A stretch of 64,000 nucleotides of DNA from Flavobacteriaceae bacterium (GTDB taxonomy: Bacteria > Bacteroidota > Bacteroidia > Flavobacteriales > Flavobacteriaceae). The translations under genes and the position numbers were made by a program. Under the pieces are notes generated by a model. That model saw only the letters and a program-made list of their open reading frames with translations, had not been told where the DNA came from and made no database searches. Position 1 is the stretch's first letter. Each line of letters begins with the position of its first letter. The stretch lies in contig CANFHX010000009.1 in assembly GCA_947446865.1 (NCBI GenBank), forward strand, positions 1 to 64,000. Reading direction: 5' to 3'. Shown here in pieces: positions 17,915-25,859 of this stretch.

Positions 17915-18110
17915 ATGGTTGGGGATTGCTTCGTGCCTCGCAATGACAACTTGGTGTGTAAGACAGCTTAGTGCTGTAACACAAAGAGCCACAAAGGTTG
18001 CGCGAAGTAGCACAAAGGTTTTACTTAATGAAGCTATTAAAAGAGGTTTTAGTGGTTTTTTTATTGTGGTTGGGTTGGGATTCTTCCTACGTCGGAAGGA
18101 CAACTTAGGG
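17915..18110. repeat. Dispersed intergenic repeat, copy A
   Basis: Contains in order: block 1, GGATTGCTTCGTGCCTCGCAATGACAAC (17923-17950), a widely seen bacterial intergenic repeat family; block 2, CACAAAG-GCCACAAAGGTTGCGCGAAG (17981-18007); block 3, GCACAAAGGTTTTACTTAATGAAGC and onward (18010-18075); and block 4, a short TTCCTACGTCGGAAGG palindrome (18083-18098). The same blocks recur in another order in copies B and C. Confidence 0.8.
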
Positions 18111-18278
18111 GTTGTTTTCTATTGAAATTCTAATTTCTGATAACCAATTATTTAGAAAATACTAAAAGAAAAGACAGATTAAGTTTATGAAATAATTTCT
18201 TAGGCAATTGGAGTTAATCTATGGTGGATGCTAATTGCATTTATAACACTAAAAACAAACAGTTAAGTATTCTTTTTG

Positions 18279-18286
18279 TAAATTTG
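18279..18286 (+). promoter_or_regulatory. -7 promoter box for the PIN toxin gene
   Basis: TAAATTTG matches TAnnTTTG and ends 4 nt before ATG 18291, implying a very short or absent leader on the toxin-antitoxin mRNA. Confidence 0.55.
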
Positions 18287-18290
18287 TTTT

Positions 18291-18761
18291 ATGAAACAAA
18301 AATTATATATTGATACCTCTGTTTTTGGCGGAAACTTTGATGTAGAGTTTGCTGAGTATACAATTCCTTTATTTGAAAGGATTAATAATGGCGAATTTAT
18401 AATGTTATTTTCCACTGTTACTCAAGATGAACTTGAAAATGCACCAAAAAATGTAAAAGATTTAATTAAAAATATAAAATCAGAACATTCTGAATTTTTA
18501 GATATTAATGATGAAGTAGTAGATTTAGCATTAGAATATATTTCAGAAAAAGTAGTTGGAAAAACAAGTTATGCTGACTGCTTGCATATTGCATTGGCAA
18601 CTATAAATAAAGCCGATTATTTAATAAGTTGGAATTTTAAACATATTGTAAATGTTCAAAGAATAATTGGATATAATGCAATTAATATTAAAAATGGATA
18701 CAAACAATTAGAAATTCGTTCACCACGAGATTTTGTAAAATATGAAAACGATGAAAACTGA
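18291..18761 (+). CDS. PIN-domain toxin (VapC-like ribonuclease)
   Basis: The 156-residue protein has the PIN-domain acidic residues: D8 (LYIDTSVFGG), an acidic pair in TQDELENAP (E47/E49) and D96 (KTSYADCLHIALA), followed by ADYLISWNFKHIVN, the usual 'D-x-L-x-T/S-W-N' block. PIN toxins are metal-dependent endoribonucleases. The 3' end overlaps the short downstream gene by 20 nt. This toxin-first order differs from classical vapBC. Confidence 0.85.
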   Translation: MKQKLYIDTSVFGGNFDVEFAEYTIPLFERINNGEFIMLFSTVTQDELENAPKNVKDLIKNIKSEHSEFLDINDEVVDLALEYISEKVVGKTSYADCLHIALATINKADYLISWNFKHIVNVQRIIGYNAINIKNGYKQLEIRSPRDFVKYENDEN

Positions 18762-18900
18762 AAAAAAATTTGATGCAGTAAAATATATGCGTCAGCAAAG
18801 AGAAAAAATGAGTATTAAGTTAGCAGAAATGACAAAAGCTGAAATTATCGAATATTTTAGGGCTAGAAAATTAAATAGCCAAATAAAGCCTTGTGCATAA
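18742..18900 (+). CDS. Short antitoxin-like protein paired with the PIN toxin
   Basis: The frame begins at ATG 18742 (or ATG 18751) inside the last codons of the PIN gene and ends with TAA at 18900, giving 52 residues. The sequence includes KFDAVKYMRQQREKMSIKLA and EMTKAEIIEYFRAR. Short helical proteins opening FDAVKxMRxxRxxxS are known next to PIN-domain genes and are presumed antitoxins. The overlap implies coupled translation. Confidence 0.75.
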   Translation: MKTMKTEKKFDAVKYMRQQREKMSIKLAEMTKAEIIEYFRARKLNSQIKPCA

Positions 18901-18946
18901 CAGCTAGGGTTTTGTTGGGCTTGCAAACCTAACCCCTCGGATTTGC

Positions 18947-19050
18947 AAGCAGCACAAAGGTTTTACTTAATGAAGCTATTAAAAGTGATTTTGGTGGTTT
19001 TTTTATTGTGGTTGGGTTGGGATTTTTCCTTCGTCAGAAGGACAAAATAG
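18947..19050. repeat. Dispersed intergenic repeat, copy B
   Basis: Block 3 (AGCACAAAGGTTTTACTTAA onward, 18950-19022) and block 4 (TTCCTTCGTCAGAAGG) of copy A recur here without blocks 1 and 2. The copy runs up to 8 bp from the stop codon of the HEPN remnant. Confidence 0.75.
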
Positions 19051-19057
19051 GCAGGTA

Positions 19058-19255
19058 TTATTTAGTTTCTATAGTTGCAATGATTTCCGTAATTTGAAGT
19101 TTTAAAATTGGGATATTTTCTACTGCAGTTTCCTAAATGGTTTCTAGTCTTACTCCAAAATATTCATGAGACATGAAATTTCTCATTCCTCACTAGGCTT
19201 CATATACTATTTTTGCATCATTTAGAATTTGTGCTTTTAATCTAGGATGTATTGC
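19058..19255 (-). pseudogene. Remnant of the MNT C-terminus fused to a HEPN toxin C-terminus
   Basis: Reading on in frame after the TAA of the MNT gene gives AIHPRLKAQILNDAKIVYEA, the normal MNT C-terminus, then two stops, then MRNFMSHEYFGVRLETI-stop-ETAVENIPILKLQITEI. The latter is the C-terminal third of a HEPN (DUF86) toxin with its R-x4-H motif (RNFMSH). The TAG after ETI stands where the family has Trp (TGG). The first 60-70 HEPN residues are deleted. All pieces share one frame, so a deletion and three point changes explain the locus. Confidence 0.85.
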
Positions 19256-19480
19256 TTAAAATTCAACTAAATCTACTTCTTTATGAAGTTTTTCTTGTAA
19301 TTCCATTTGGAGGCCTGCCAAATCAAACAAACTGTATTTTGAATCAAAAGAATATAAAATATCAATGTCGCTTTCTTCTGTATTTTCATCACGAGAATAG
19401 GAGCCAAAGATCCCGATTTTATTCGGATTAAAAGGCTTTAAAGTGTTGATAATTATGTTTATTTGTTTCTGTGAAAGCAT
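19256..19480 (-). CDS. mntA: MNT-type nucleotidyltransferase antitoxin, truncated
   Basis: The 74-residue protein keeps the minimal nucleotidyltransferase motif GSYSR-x7-SDIDI (G26-S27, D38, D40). In working MNT-HEPN pairs this protein AMPylates the HEPN RNase toxin. Here it stops at VDLVEF, about 22 residues short; the normal C-terminus is still readable beyond the TAA. The partner HEPN gene is broken, so the system is probably dead. Confidence 0.8.
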   Translation of the reverse strand: MLSQKQINIIINTLKPFNPNKIGIFGSYSRDENTEESDIDILYSFDSKYSLFDLAGLQMELQEKLHKEVDLVEF

Positions 19481-19609
19481 AAAAAAATGTAGTAAATTAA
19501 TTCTAATAAATATTTTAAGGAATAAAACTTCCTACCCCATTATTTTAGATTTACAAATACAGGCACATTTTTAATGGAACGCGGATGATACGGATGCTTT
19601 GCAACTCGG

Positions 19610-19770
19610 ATTAGTTCGGATTTTAAACACAAAGGGCCACAAAGGTTGCGCGAAGCAGCACTTAGGTTCTATTTAACGAAGCTATTAAAAGTGATTTTGG
19701 TGGTTTTTTCTTATTTTTGGGGATTGCTTCGTGCCTCGCAATGACAACTTGGTGTGTAAGATAGAATAAA
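19610..19770. repeat. Dispersed intergenic repeat, copy C
   Basis: Blocks appear in the order 2 (CACAAAGGGCCACAAAGG, 19629), 3 (variant TTCTATTTAACGAAGC, about 19670-19716) and 1 (GGGGATTGCTTCGTGCCTCG, 19720-19765). Copy A has the order 1-2-3-4, so the modules have been shuffled. Confidence 0.75.
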
Positions 19771-19772
19771 AA

Positions 19773-19794
19773 AAACCTTGATTTCTCAAGGTTT
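19773..19794 (-). terminator. Terminator of the OmpA-family lipoprotein gene
   Basis: The stem AAACCTTGA/TCAAGGTTT (9 bp, TTTC loop) is followed on the minus strand by a run of T, about 58 nt after the stop codon of the OmpA-like gene. Confidence 0.85.
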
Positions 19795-19851
19795 CTTATG
19801 ATTTTACTATCTCGTACTTCGTATTTCTTACCTCGTACCTTATTAAACTTA

Positions 19852-20679
19852 TTATTTTTTCATTTCTTTTTCAATCATGTCGTAGAATTCGTCAATCTTA
19901 GGAAGAATAACAATTCTAGTTCTTCGGTTTGCAGCACGGTTTTCGGCAGTATTGTTTTCTACTAAAGGAATAAATTCGCCACGTCCGGCAGCAATTAATT
20001 GGGAGGGTTTAACTCCTAAATCTTTGGTTAAAACTCTAACTATTGCAGTAGAACGTTTCACGCTTAAATCCCAGTTATCAATTAATATTGCATTTCCTGT
20101 AAATGGCACATTGTCGGTATGACCTTCTACCATACATTCAAACGTTGGTTTGTCGTTAATTACTTTGGCCACTTTAGCCAAAACTTCTTTGGCTCTGTCA
20201 CTTACAACATAACTTCCGCTTTTGAAAAGTAGTTTATCGGCAATAGAAATAAAGACTACTCCTTTTTCTACATTCACATTAATATCAGGATCGGATATTC
20301 CTACAGAACTTTTTAAACTAGTAACCAAAGCAAGCGTAACGCTATCTTTTTTGGTTAAAGCATCTTGCATTCTGGTAATTTTTAAATCTTTTTCCTTGAT
20401 TGTTTCTAATGCTTTTTCAATATTTTGCGCACCTTGTTTGGTAAGGGTAGTCATGTTGCCTACATTGCTAATTAAATCGGAATTATTTTTCTTTAAATAA
20501 TCGTTTTGTTGGTTTAACGACTCTTTTTCAGTTAAACACAAATTTAATTTTACGGTAGTAGAGTTCAATAAATCTTGGCACTCTTTATTTTGTTTTTCTA
20601 ATTCGGCGATTTTCTTTTTTGTACCACAAGAAGTCAAACTTAGTGCTGCCAGGGTAAACATAAAAATTACTTTTCTCAT
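19852..20679 (-). CDS. OmpA-family peptidoglycan-binding lipoprotein
   Basis: The 275-residue protein has a lipobox (SLTSC, C18), a long coiled coil (about 22-105; KKIAELEKQNKECQDLL and LNQQNDYLKKNN) and a C-terminal OmpA/MotB domain (about 140-255) with EGHTDNVPFTG, DLSVKRSTAIV and NRRTRIVI. The domain binds diaminopimelate in peptidoglycan, so the protein probably tethers the outer membrane to the wall. A TAATTTTG box (minus strand, 20701-20708) lies 22 nt before the start. Confidence 0.92.
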   Translation of the reverse strand: MRKVIFMFTLAALSLTSCGTKKKIAELEKQNKECQDLLNSTTVKLNLCLTEKESLNQQNDYLKKNNSDLISNVGNMTTLTKQGAQNIEKALETIKEKDLKITRMQDALTKKDSVTLALVTSLKSSVGISDPDINVNVEKGVVFISIADKLLFKSGSYVVSDRAKEVLAKVAKVINDKPTFECMVEGHTDNVPFTGNAILIDNWDLSVKRSTAIVRVLTKDLGVKPSQLIAAGRGEFIPLVENNTAENRAANRRTRIVILPKIDEFYDMIEKEMKK

Positions 20680-20738
20680 AATGTGTTTATTTTATAATTG
20701 CAAAATTACAATTTCCTACAAATTATAACGTATTAATA

Positions 20739-21749
20739 CTATAAAGTATTGTTAAGTTTCTTTTTAAAAAGAGTTTGTCGTTTTATGAAATAATCATAAA
20801 CGATACTTTTGGTTTGATAATAATCGTCTTTTTGAGAGGTACCTCTTTTCTTTAAGTTGATGGCAATCAAGTGGTAAAAATAAAAATGGGCTTTAAGTAT
20901 GGCGAAACAATGGGAGAATTTTCCTTGAAAAATAAATTGAATTCCCGCTATTCCATCTAAAACTAATCGCATAAAAAGTGTAGGAAACAGTTTTCTTTTT
21001 GGTAAATTCTTAACTAACATGAGTAACGAATTTCTGAAATTTAAAAAGGTTTTCTTAGGATTTGCTTGGTTTAGTGTAGCGCCACCAACGTGATATACTA
21101 CTGATTTTCCTGTATATTTTGCAGAATATCCAAGGTTAAAAGCACGCCAACACAAATCTATTTCTTCTTGGTGTGCAAAAAAATCGGCATCAAAACCATT
21201 TAGTTTTCTGTAAACTTCTTTTCGAATAAAGAAACAAGCACCACTTGCCCAAAAAATTTCTTTCTCGTCGTCGTATTGGTGGGAATCTTTTTCTAAGGTT
21301 TGAAAGATGCGCCCTCGGCAAAATGGATAGCCGTATTTGTCAATAAAACCACCTGCAGCGCCAGCATATTCAAAGTATTCTTTGTTTTTATAATCTAGAA
21401 TTTTAGGTTGGATGATTCCAATATTAGGCTCATTATTCAATATAGATAGGATAGGAGCAAGCCAATTTTCAGTAACTTCTATATCCGAATTTACTAAAGC
21501 ATAATAGGGTTCTTCGATTGTTTGTAGTGCAATATTATAACCATCTGCAAAGCCATAATTAGCAGCATTCTGAATTATTTTAACCGATGGAAATTGCTCT
21601 TTTATAACTGCAATCGAATTATCGGTAGAAGCATTATCTACAACATAAACCGTTGCTTCATTGGAATAGGCAACTACTGAAGGCAGAAACTGCTCTAGCA
21701 ATTTTACACCATTCCAATTTAATATTACTACTGCAATTTTTTTGTCCAT
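20739..21749 (-). CDS. Family 2 glycosyltransferase
   Basis: The 336-residue protein has a GT-A domain: AVVILNWNG (5-13), VDNASTDNS (35-43), NYGFADGYN, the metal-binding NSDIEV (DxD-like) and FFAHQEEIDLCWR with the catalytic base region. The C-terminal third has one or two amphipathic or membrane-associated segments. It resembles rhamnosyl/galactofuranosyl transferases of surface polysaccharide pathways, but it is not in a polysaccharide cluster here. A 14-bp tandem repeat occupies the 5' leader, starting 5 bp from the ATG. Confidence 0.9.
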   Translation of the reverse strand: MDKKIAVVILNWNGVKLLEQFLPSVVAYSNEATVYVVDNASTDNSIAVIKEQFPSVKIIQNAANYGFADGYNIALQTIEEPYYALVNSDIEVTENWLAPILSILNNEPNIGIIQPKILDYKNKEYFEYAGAAGGFIDKYGYPFCRGRIFQTLEKDSHQYDDEKEIFWASGACFFIRKEVYRKLNGFDADFFAHQEEIDLCWRAFNLGYSAKYTGKSVVYHVGGATLNQANPKKTFLNFRNSLLMLVKNLPKRKLFPTLFMRLVLDGIAGIQFIFQGKFSHCFAILKAHFYFYHLIAINLKKRGTSQKDDYYQTKSIVYDYFIKRQTLFKKKLNNTL

Positions 21750-21753
21750 TCTT

Positions 21754-21847
21754 TATTCTCTATATTCTATTCTCTATATTCTATTCTCTATATTCTATTC
21801 TCTATATTCTATTCTCTATATTCTATTCTCTATATTCTATTCTCTAA
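21754..21847. repeat. 14-bp tandem repeat in the leader of the glycosyltransferase gene
   Basis: Six perfect copies of TATTCTCTATATTC run from 21754 to 21837 and a partial seventh reaches about 21847. The tract begins 4 bp from the start codon of the glycosyltransferase gene (minus strand) and so forms its whole ribosome-binding region. The copy number could change by slippage, and 14 is not a multiple of three. Confidence 0.92.
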
Positions 21848-21884
21848 TTTCTGCCTTCTCTTTCTGCCTTCTCTTTTCTGCCTT

Positions 21885-22337
21885 TTAAATTCTATTTTCA
21901 AAACTAGGTAACTCTTCAAGAAAAACATATTTCTCGTTTTCAAAATCCATTTGGCAAAAGTAATGATTTAGTCCGTTGCTTACCATTAAGTATTTTGCAT
22001 TTAATACAAGATTGTATCGGGCAATCTGGTTGAAGGTTTCTTGGGTAATTTTTACTTCGGGTGCTTTGCATTCTATTAATAAAAATAACTCTCCATTTGG
22101 TTGGTATACAACTATATCGTAACGTTTAGTTAAACTATTTATCTTTATAAGTTTTTCAACATTGATGTAGGATTTTGGATAGTTCTTTTCTTGTAATAAA
22201 AACTGAACCACATGCTGACGTACCCATTCTTCGGGAGTAAGAAGAATAAATTTTTTCCGAATTTCATCGAAGATAGCAATTTTATTTTCACTATTTTTGA
22301 AGCGAAACGTATACGTTGGAAATTGTAGTTTTTGCAT
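21885..22337 (-). CDS. HsdR N-terminal-like PD-(D/E)xK nuclease-fold protein
   Basis: The 150-residue protein matches the 'type I restriction enzyme R protein N-terminal' domain alone. The likely active site reads RYDIVVY (D) and LFLLIECKAP (ExK) at about residues 85-108. No HsdM or HsdS gene and no helicase is nearby, so it is not a restriction system; stand-alone proteins of this type are common in Flavobacteriaceae beside holA. A TACTTTTG box sits only a few bases upstream of the ATG. Confidence 0.8.
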   Translation of the reverse strand: MQKLQFPTYTFRFKNSENKIAIFDEIRKKFILLTPEEWVRQHVVQFLLQEKNYPKSYINVEKLIKINSLTKRYDIVVYQPNGELFLLIECKAPEVKITQETFNQIARYNLVLNAKYLMVSNGLNHYFCQMDFENEKYVFLEELPSFENRI

Positions 22338-22428
22338 GAAGCAAAAGTAAGACTTTTAGAGAATAGATAAAAGAGAATGCAGAATTTAGAATGCAGAAAG
22401 AGAATTTAGAAAATAGAGAATAGATATA

Positions 22429-23433
22429 ATGGACGAAGTTTTAAAAATCATTAACGACCTGAAGGCTGGGAATATAAAACCAATTTATTTTTTAATGGGT
22501 GAGGAGCCTTATTATATTGATAAATTGACGGAGTATATCGAGAATACTATTTTGAGCGAAGAGGAGAAAGGTTTTAATCAAACCATTATTTATGGTCGGG
22601 ATTCTACTATTGAAGATATTATTTCTAATGCCAAGAGGTATCCTATGATGGCGGAACGTCAAGTGGTTGTGGTTCGTGAAGCACAAGAATTATCCCGTAC
22701 TATTGACAAACTAGAAAGTTATGCCGAAAATCCGCAGCCAACCACAGTTTTGGTTTTTGCTTACAAATACAAAACTTTAGATAAACGTAAAAAACTTGTA
22801 AAACTAATTGCCAAACACGGCGTTTTGTTGGAGAGCAAAAAACTATACGACAATCAGGTAGGTGCTTGGATTAATAAGTTGCTACAAGGACGCGGTTATT
22901 CTATAGAGCCAAAGGCCAATGCTATGTTGGTGGAGTTTTTAGGAAATGATTTAAGCCGGATAAGCAATGAATTGGATAAACTAAAAATAATCCTTCCGAA
23001 AGGACATACTATTTCTCCTAAAGATATTGAGTATAATATTGGGTTTAGCAAGGATTTTAATGTCTTTGAACTTCAAAATGCAATAGGATCTAAAAACCAA
23101 TTGAAAGCCTATCAAATCGTTCAATATTTTGCCGAAAACCCTAAAGATAATCCGATGGTGGTTACGGTGAGTTTGGTATTTAGTTTTTTTGTTAAAATTC
23201 TAAAATACCATGGACTGAAAGATAAAAATCCTAAAACAGTTGCGCCAATATTAGGCGTTAGTCCGTTTTTCTTGAAAGATTATGACGTAGCACTTCGCAA
23301 TTATCCTATGAAAAAAGTGAGTAGTATAATTGCTTCTTTGCGGGATATTGATGTTAAAAGTAAAGGAGTAGGCGCTAATGCCTTGCCAAGTCATGATTTG
23401 TTGAAAGAAATGTTGGTGAGTATTTTTAGTTGA
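22429..23433 (+). CDS. holA: DNA polymerase III subunit delta
   Basis: The 334-residue protein opens EVLKIINDLKAGNIKPIYFLMG and contains PYYIDKLTEYIE, NAKRYPMMAERQVVVVREAQ and the C-terminal LLKEML collar region of HolA. It loads the beta clamp as part of the clamp-loader complex. Length and order of AAA+-like (non-Walker) and collar domains fit the family. Its 5' leader is a run of AGAGAATAGA-like repeats similar to, and divergent from, those in the neighbouring glycosyltransferase leader. Confidence 0.9.
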   Translation: MDEVLKIINDLKAGNIKPIYFLMGEEPYYIDKLTEYIENTILSEEEKGFNQTIIYGRDSTIEDIISNAKRYPMMAERQVVVVREAQELSRTIDKLESYAENPQPTTVLVFAYKYKTLDKRKKLVKLIAKHGVLLESKKLYDNQVGAWINKLLQGRGYSIEPKANAMLVEFLGNDLSRISNELDKLKIILPKGHTISPKDIEYNIGFSKDFNVFELQNAIGSKNQLKAYQIVQYFAENPKDNPMVVTVSLVFSFFVKILKYHGLKDKNPKTVAPILGVSPFFLKDYDVALRNYPMKKVSSIIASLRDIDVKSKGVGANALPSHDLLKEMLVSIFS

Positions 23434-23541
23434 TAAAATTAGAACTTACTTAAATTAACAAAATCCTTTTTTTCTAAGGATAGTTTTCGCAACAAACATA
23501 AATTCACGATATTTGCCCACCTCAAATTTAAAAATAGTGTT

Positions 23542-23724
23542 ATGGGAATGAATAAAAATACCGTATTAGGTTGGGCTACATTAATCATGGTAATCATGGG
23601 ATTAATCTTGATTGGCCTTGGCGTTTATAAATATGCCGATGTGGCAGGTTGGGGGTTTTGTGCTGTTGGAGCAGGTTTTCTTGCGAATGCTTGGGTTTTT
23701 AATGCGTTAAAAGGAAGGATGTAA
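23542..23724 (+). CDS. CAL67264 family small membrane protein
   Basis: The 60-residue protein, opening MGMNKNTVLGWATLIMVIMG, has two membrane segments (about 8-30 and 36-55). It matches the small CAL67264 family of Flavobacteriaceae, whose role is unknown. It is followed by a strong bidirectional terminator. Confidence 0.85.
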   Translation: MGMNKNTVLGWATLIMVIMGLILIGLGVYKYADVAGWGFCAVGAGFLANAWVFNALKGRM

Positions 23725-23774
23725 AATTGAAATAGAACTATTTTCCTTTTTTAGTTTGCACTATATTATAAACG

Positions 23775-23806
23775 AAAAACACCTCAATATATGAGGTGTT
23801 TTTTTT
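23775..23806. terminator. Bidirectional terminator
   Basis: A stem of about 12 bp (AAAAACACCTCA / TGAGGTGTTTTT, ATATA loop) is flanked by A and T runs. It lies between the convergent CAL67264 gene and the surface-protein operon. Confidence 0.9.
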
Positions 23807-23824
23807 ATATAAGCAATTAAATAA

Positions 23825-24331
23825 TTAATTACAAATACTTTGAATAATTACATTTTGGAAATTACTAAAACCATTCCCTCCACTATAAATGGAAATAATT
23901 GGGGAAGGTATACAAACTGATTGTATTGTTGTTTTTTGTTGCTCTCCATATCCAGTGCCACCATAATAAATGGAAACAATAGGAGTAGAGGCACATACCG
24001 TTTGGATTATTGTTTTTTCTTGTTCGCCATAACCCATGCCTCCATAATAAATATTTTCAATAGAAGGATGTGAACAGATACTTTGCATCACTATTTGCGT
24101 AGTATTGTTAGATTCAATTCCACCATAATATATAGATTGAATAGTTTGGGGAGTACATGTTATTTGTGAAATAATTTGATCCGTTGATCCATAGCCATTC
24201 CCTCCAGAATACATAGTAGATGGTATCTTATGACTAAAAACTGCTCTCATGCTTGGTAAAACAATTTGAGAATTAGTAACAATAGTTCCTGCAAATAGAA
24301 TAAAAAGTGTTAGAATAAATTTATTCATCAT
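23825..24331 (-). CDS. Secreted five-repeat Cys/YYGG protein of unknown function
   Basis: The 168-residue protein has a signal peptide (to about residue 21). The rest is five repeats of about 27 residues, each with IYYGGxGYG (or variant), a Gln/Thr segment, and a closing I(I/M)Q(S/T)(I/V)C. One Cys per repeat suggests a stack with regularly spaced cysteines. I do not recognise the family. It is the last of four genes in the 27651-23825 operon, 7 nt after the SUMF1-like gene. Confidence 0.75.
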   Translation of the reverse strand: MMNKFILTLFILFAGTIVTNSQIVLPSMRAVFSHKIPSTMYSGGNGYGSTDQIISQITCTPQTIQSIYYGGIESNNTTQIVMQSICSHPSIENIYYGGMGYGEQEKTIIQTVCASTPIVSIYYGGTGYGEQQKTTIQSVCIPSPIISIYSGGNGFSNFQNVIIQSICN

Positions 24332-24338
24332 ATTTTAT

Positions 24339-25829
24339 TTAATTAGATCGAACACCACGTCCACCTTGAAAAAAACTGTAACTATCAAAGTTTACCCAAT
24401 TTCGCGCTGAAATAGAAGCCCATTCTGTTCCAACCCAATTTGCTCCACCACCTTTAAGGATAATTTTATTACTAGCCCAACCTGGAACATTAGCCGAACC
24501 ATTATTAGTGGAGTCTCCATTTTCAAATAAATTTCCATCTCCATTTGCAGTAGTAAAATCAGAATAATCACTACTCCAACCGCCTATACAAGATTCCCAT
24601 AAATTTCCAGTCATGTCTAATACACCATAATATGATGCTCCGGCAGTACTTCTGTTAGAAGTAGCTTTAGCATTTATTCCGGCTCTATAAATTCTATTTG
24701 TTCCTAAATTACCCATTCCTAATCCTGAATTTGTATTAGTAGCAGAAGGAGAACCATAATTGTTTACATTGTAATTATTATAGAAATCGGTAGAACCCCA
24801 AGAAAATTCGTTAACATTAGGAAGTAATGGACCTCTACAAACTTTTTCATATTCAAATTCGGTCATAGGTCTAATGGCGGCCCAATCAAGAAACGCAAAA
24901 AAGTTTTTCATATTTAATGCAATTCCTAAAGCGGCTCCATCTTCATTTTCATTATAAATTCCATTTGAATTTAAATCATTTGCATAAACAGCAGGAGAAA
25001 TTTGAGTAGTGTTTTCGCCAGGAGTTGCAATTACAACATTAGCAGAGTTATTTCCACAAGGCCAACAATGAAAGCTAGTACCCATAGGAGAATCTGGTGG
25101 AGTTGTGTTTGGTTGATTATCTCTTTGCATTCTTATTTGTTGTGCAAAACTTAAAGTATTTAAAAAAGAAACATATTGACCAGCAGTTATTTCATATTTC
25201 ATACAATAAAAACTGTGGTATCCTAATGGAAAAGTACTAGGAAGATTAACGTTAGATCCTAAGTTTTGAAATTGATAATTAGAAACGTTACCTAAGCCAG
25301 CACTTTGTGCGGAAGCATCTATTAATTTAGGATTTGTGGTTGTTCCATCTGTAAATGCATGAAAATTTGGACCTCCATCTCCAATATAGAATTGTCCTTC
25401 AGGGATATTTACCATTTCCATCCCAAAAACACCAATATTATCGCTATTAATGGCGCTATCTAATGTTATGGTAACAGTTGCAGTTGTGATGTTTCCTAAA
25501 CCAGGTGCTGCTCTTCTAATAAAAACACCAGCATTATCAGCAACGGTATTTACTTGAAGTTCCGAACCGGTAACCGATTGGCCTGATGCTGCTAAATTAG
25601 CATGAATCCATGGACTAGTTCCAGAACCCATACAGGTTTGTCTTTTTACAAATATCCATACGGCATCCCAATTAGATGGGCCAGAGGTTACATACCAACT
25701 GTTATCCCATTTAACCGTAAAGGTTAGGGTACTTCCGTTAATTATTGGTTGTCCAACTACTAAATTATTAGAATAACTTTGAAAACTAAAAGCTATAAGA
25801 AAAAGAGTTATTAAGGTTATTTTTTTCAT
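24339..25829 (-). CDS. Secreted SUMF1 (formylglycine-generating enzyme-like) protein
   Basis: The 496-residue protein has a signal peptide (to about 20), an N-terminal beta domain (about 25-130), and a SUMF1/C-type-lectin-fold domain from EMVNIPEGQFYIGDGG (about 137) to the end, with YCMKYEITAGQYVSFLN, RPMTEFEYEKVCRGP and LDMTGNLWE. The two active-site cysteines of true formylglycine-generating enzymes are not apparent near the C-terminus, and it ends in GGRGVRSN. It is more likely a structural or binding version, displayed with the other operon products. Confidence 0.85.
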   Translation of the reverse strand: MKKITLITLFLIAFSFQSYSNNLVVGQPIINGSTLTFTVKWDNSWYVTSGPSNWDAVWIFVKRQTCMGSGTSPWIHANLAASGQSVTGSELQVNTVADNAGVFIRRAAPGLGNITTATVTITLDSAINSDNIGVFGMEMVNIPEGQFYIGDGGPNFHAFTDGTTTNPKLIDASAQSAGLGNVSNYQFQNLGSNVNLPSTFPLGYHSFYCMKYEITAGQYVSFLNTLSFAQQIRMQRDNQPNTTPPDSPMGTSFHCWPCGNNSANVVIATPGENTTQISPAVYANDLNSNGIYNENEDGAALGIALNMKNFFAFLDWAAIRPMTEFEYEKVCRGPLLPNVNEFSWGSTDFYNNYNVNNYGSPSATNTNSGLGMGNLGTNRIYRAGINAKATSNRSTAGASYYGVLDMTGNLWESCIGGWSSDYSDFTTANGDGNLFENGDSTNNGSANVPGWASNKIILKGGGANWVGTEWASISARNWVNFDSYSFFQGGRGVRSN

Positions 25830-25859
25830 TTTATATATTTTTAAATTATTTTTTTTAAA

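Larger units (their letters stand above)
17369..18290. other. Long intergenic region filled with repeats
   Basis: No gene is supported in these 920 bases. The left part (17369-17585) is plain AT-rich DNA. Then come the hairpin-forming tandem repeat (17586-17830) and dispersed-repeat copy A (17915-18110). The open frames at 17840-18103 (minus) and 17919-18125 (plus) read through copy A and are not protein-like. A promoter for the PIN gene lies at 18279. Confidence 0.7.
19481..19851. other. Intergenic region with dispersed repeat copy C
   Basis: No gene is supported. The region holds a short promoter-like AT-rich stretch for the MNT gene, then the repeat copy C (19610-19770), then the terminator of the OmpA-like gene at 19773. 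Confidence 0.7.

Noticed and set aside
17840..18103. 87-residue minus-strand open frame (with VIARHEAIPNHKK)
   Set aside because: It is a translation of the dispersed intergenic repeat, a well-known source of false genes, and has no other support.
21885..22337. Type I restriction-modification system
   Set aside because: Only the HsdR N-terminal domain is present; no HsdM, HsdS or motor domain is nearby.
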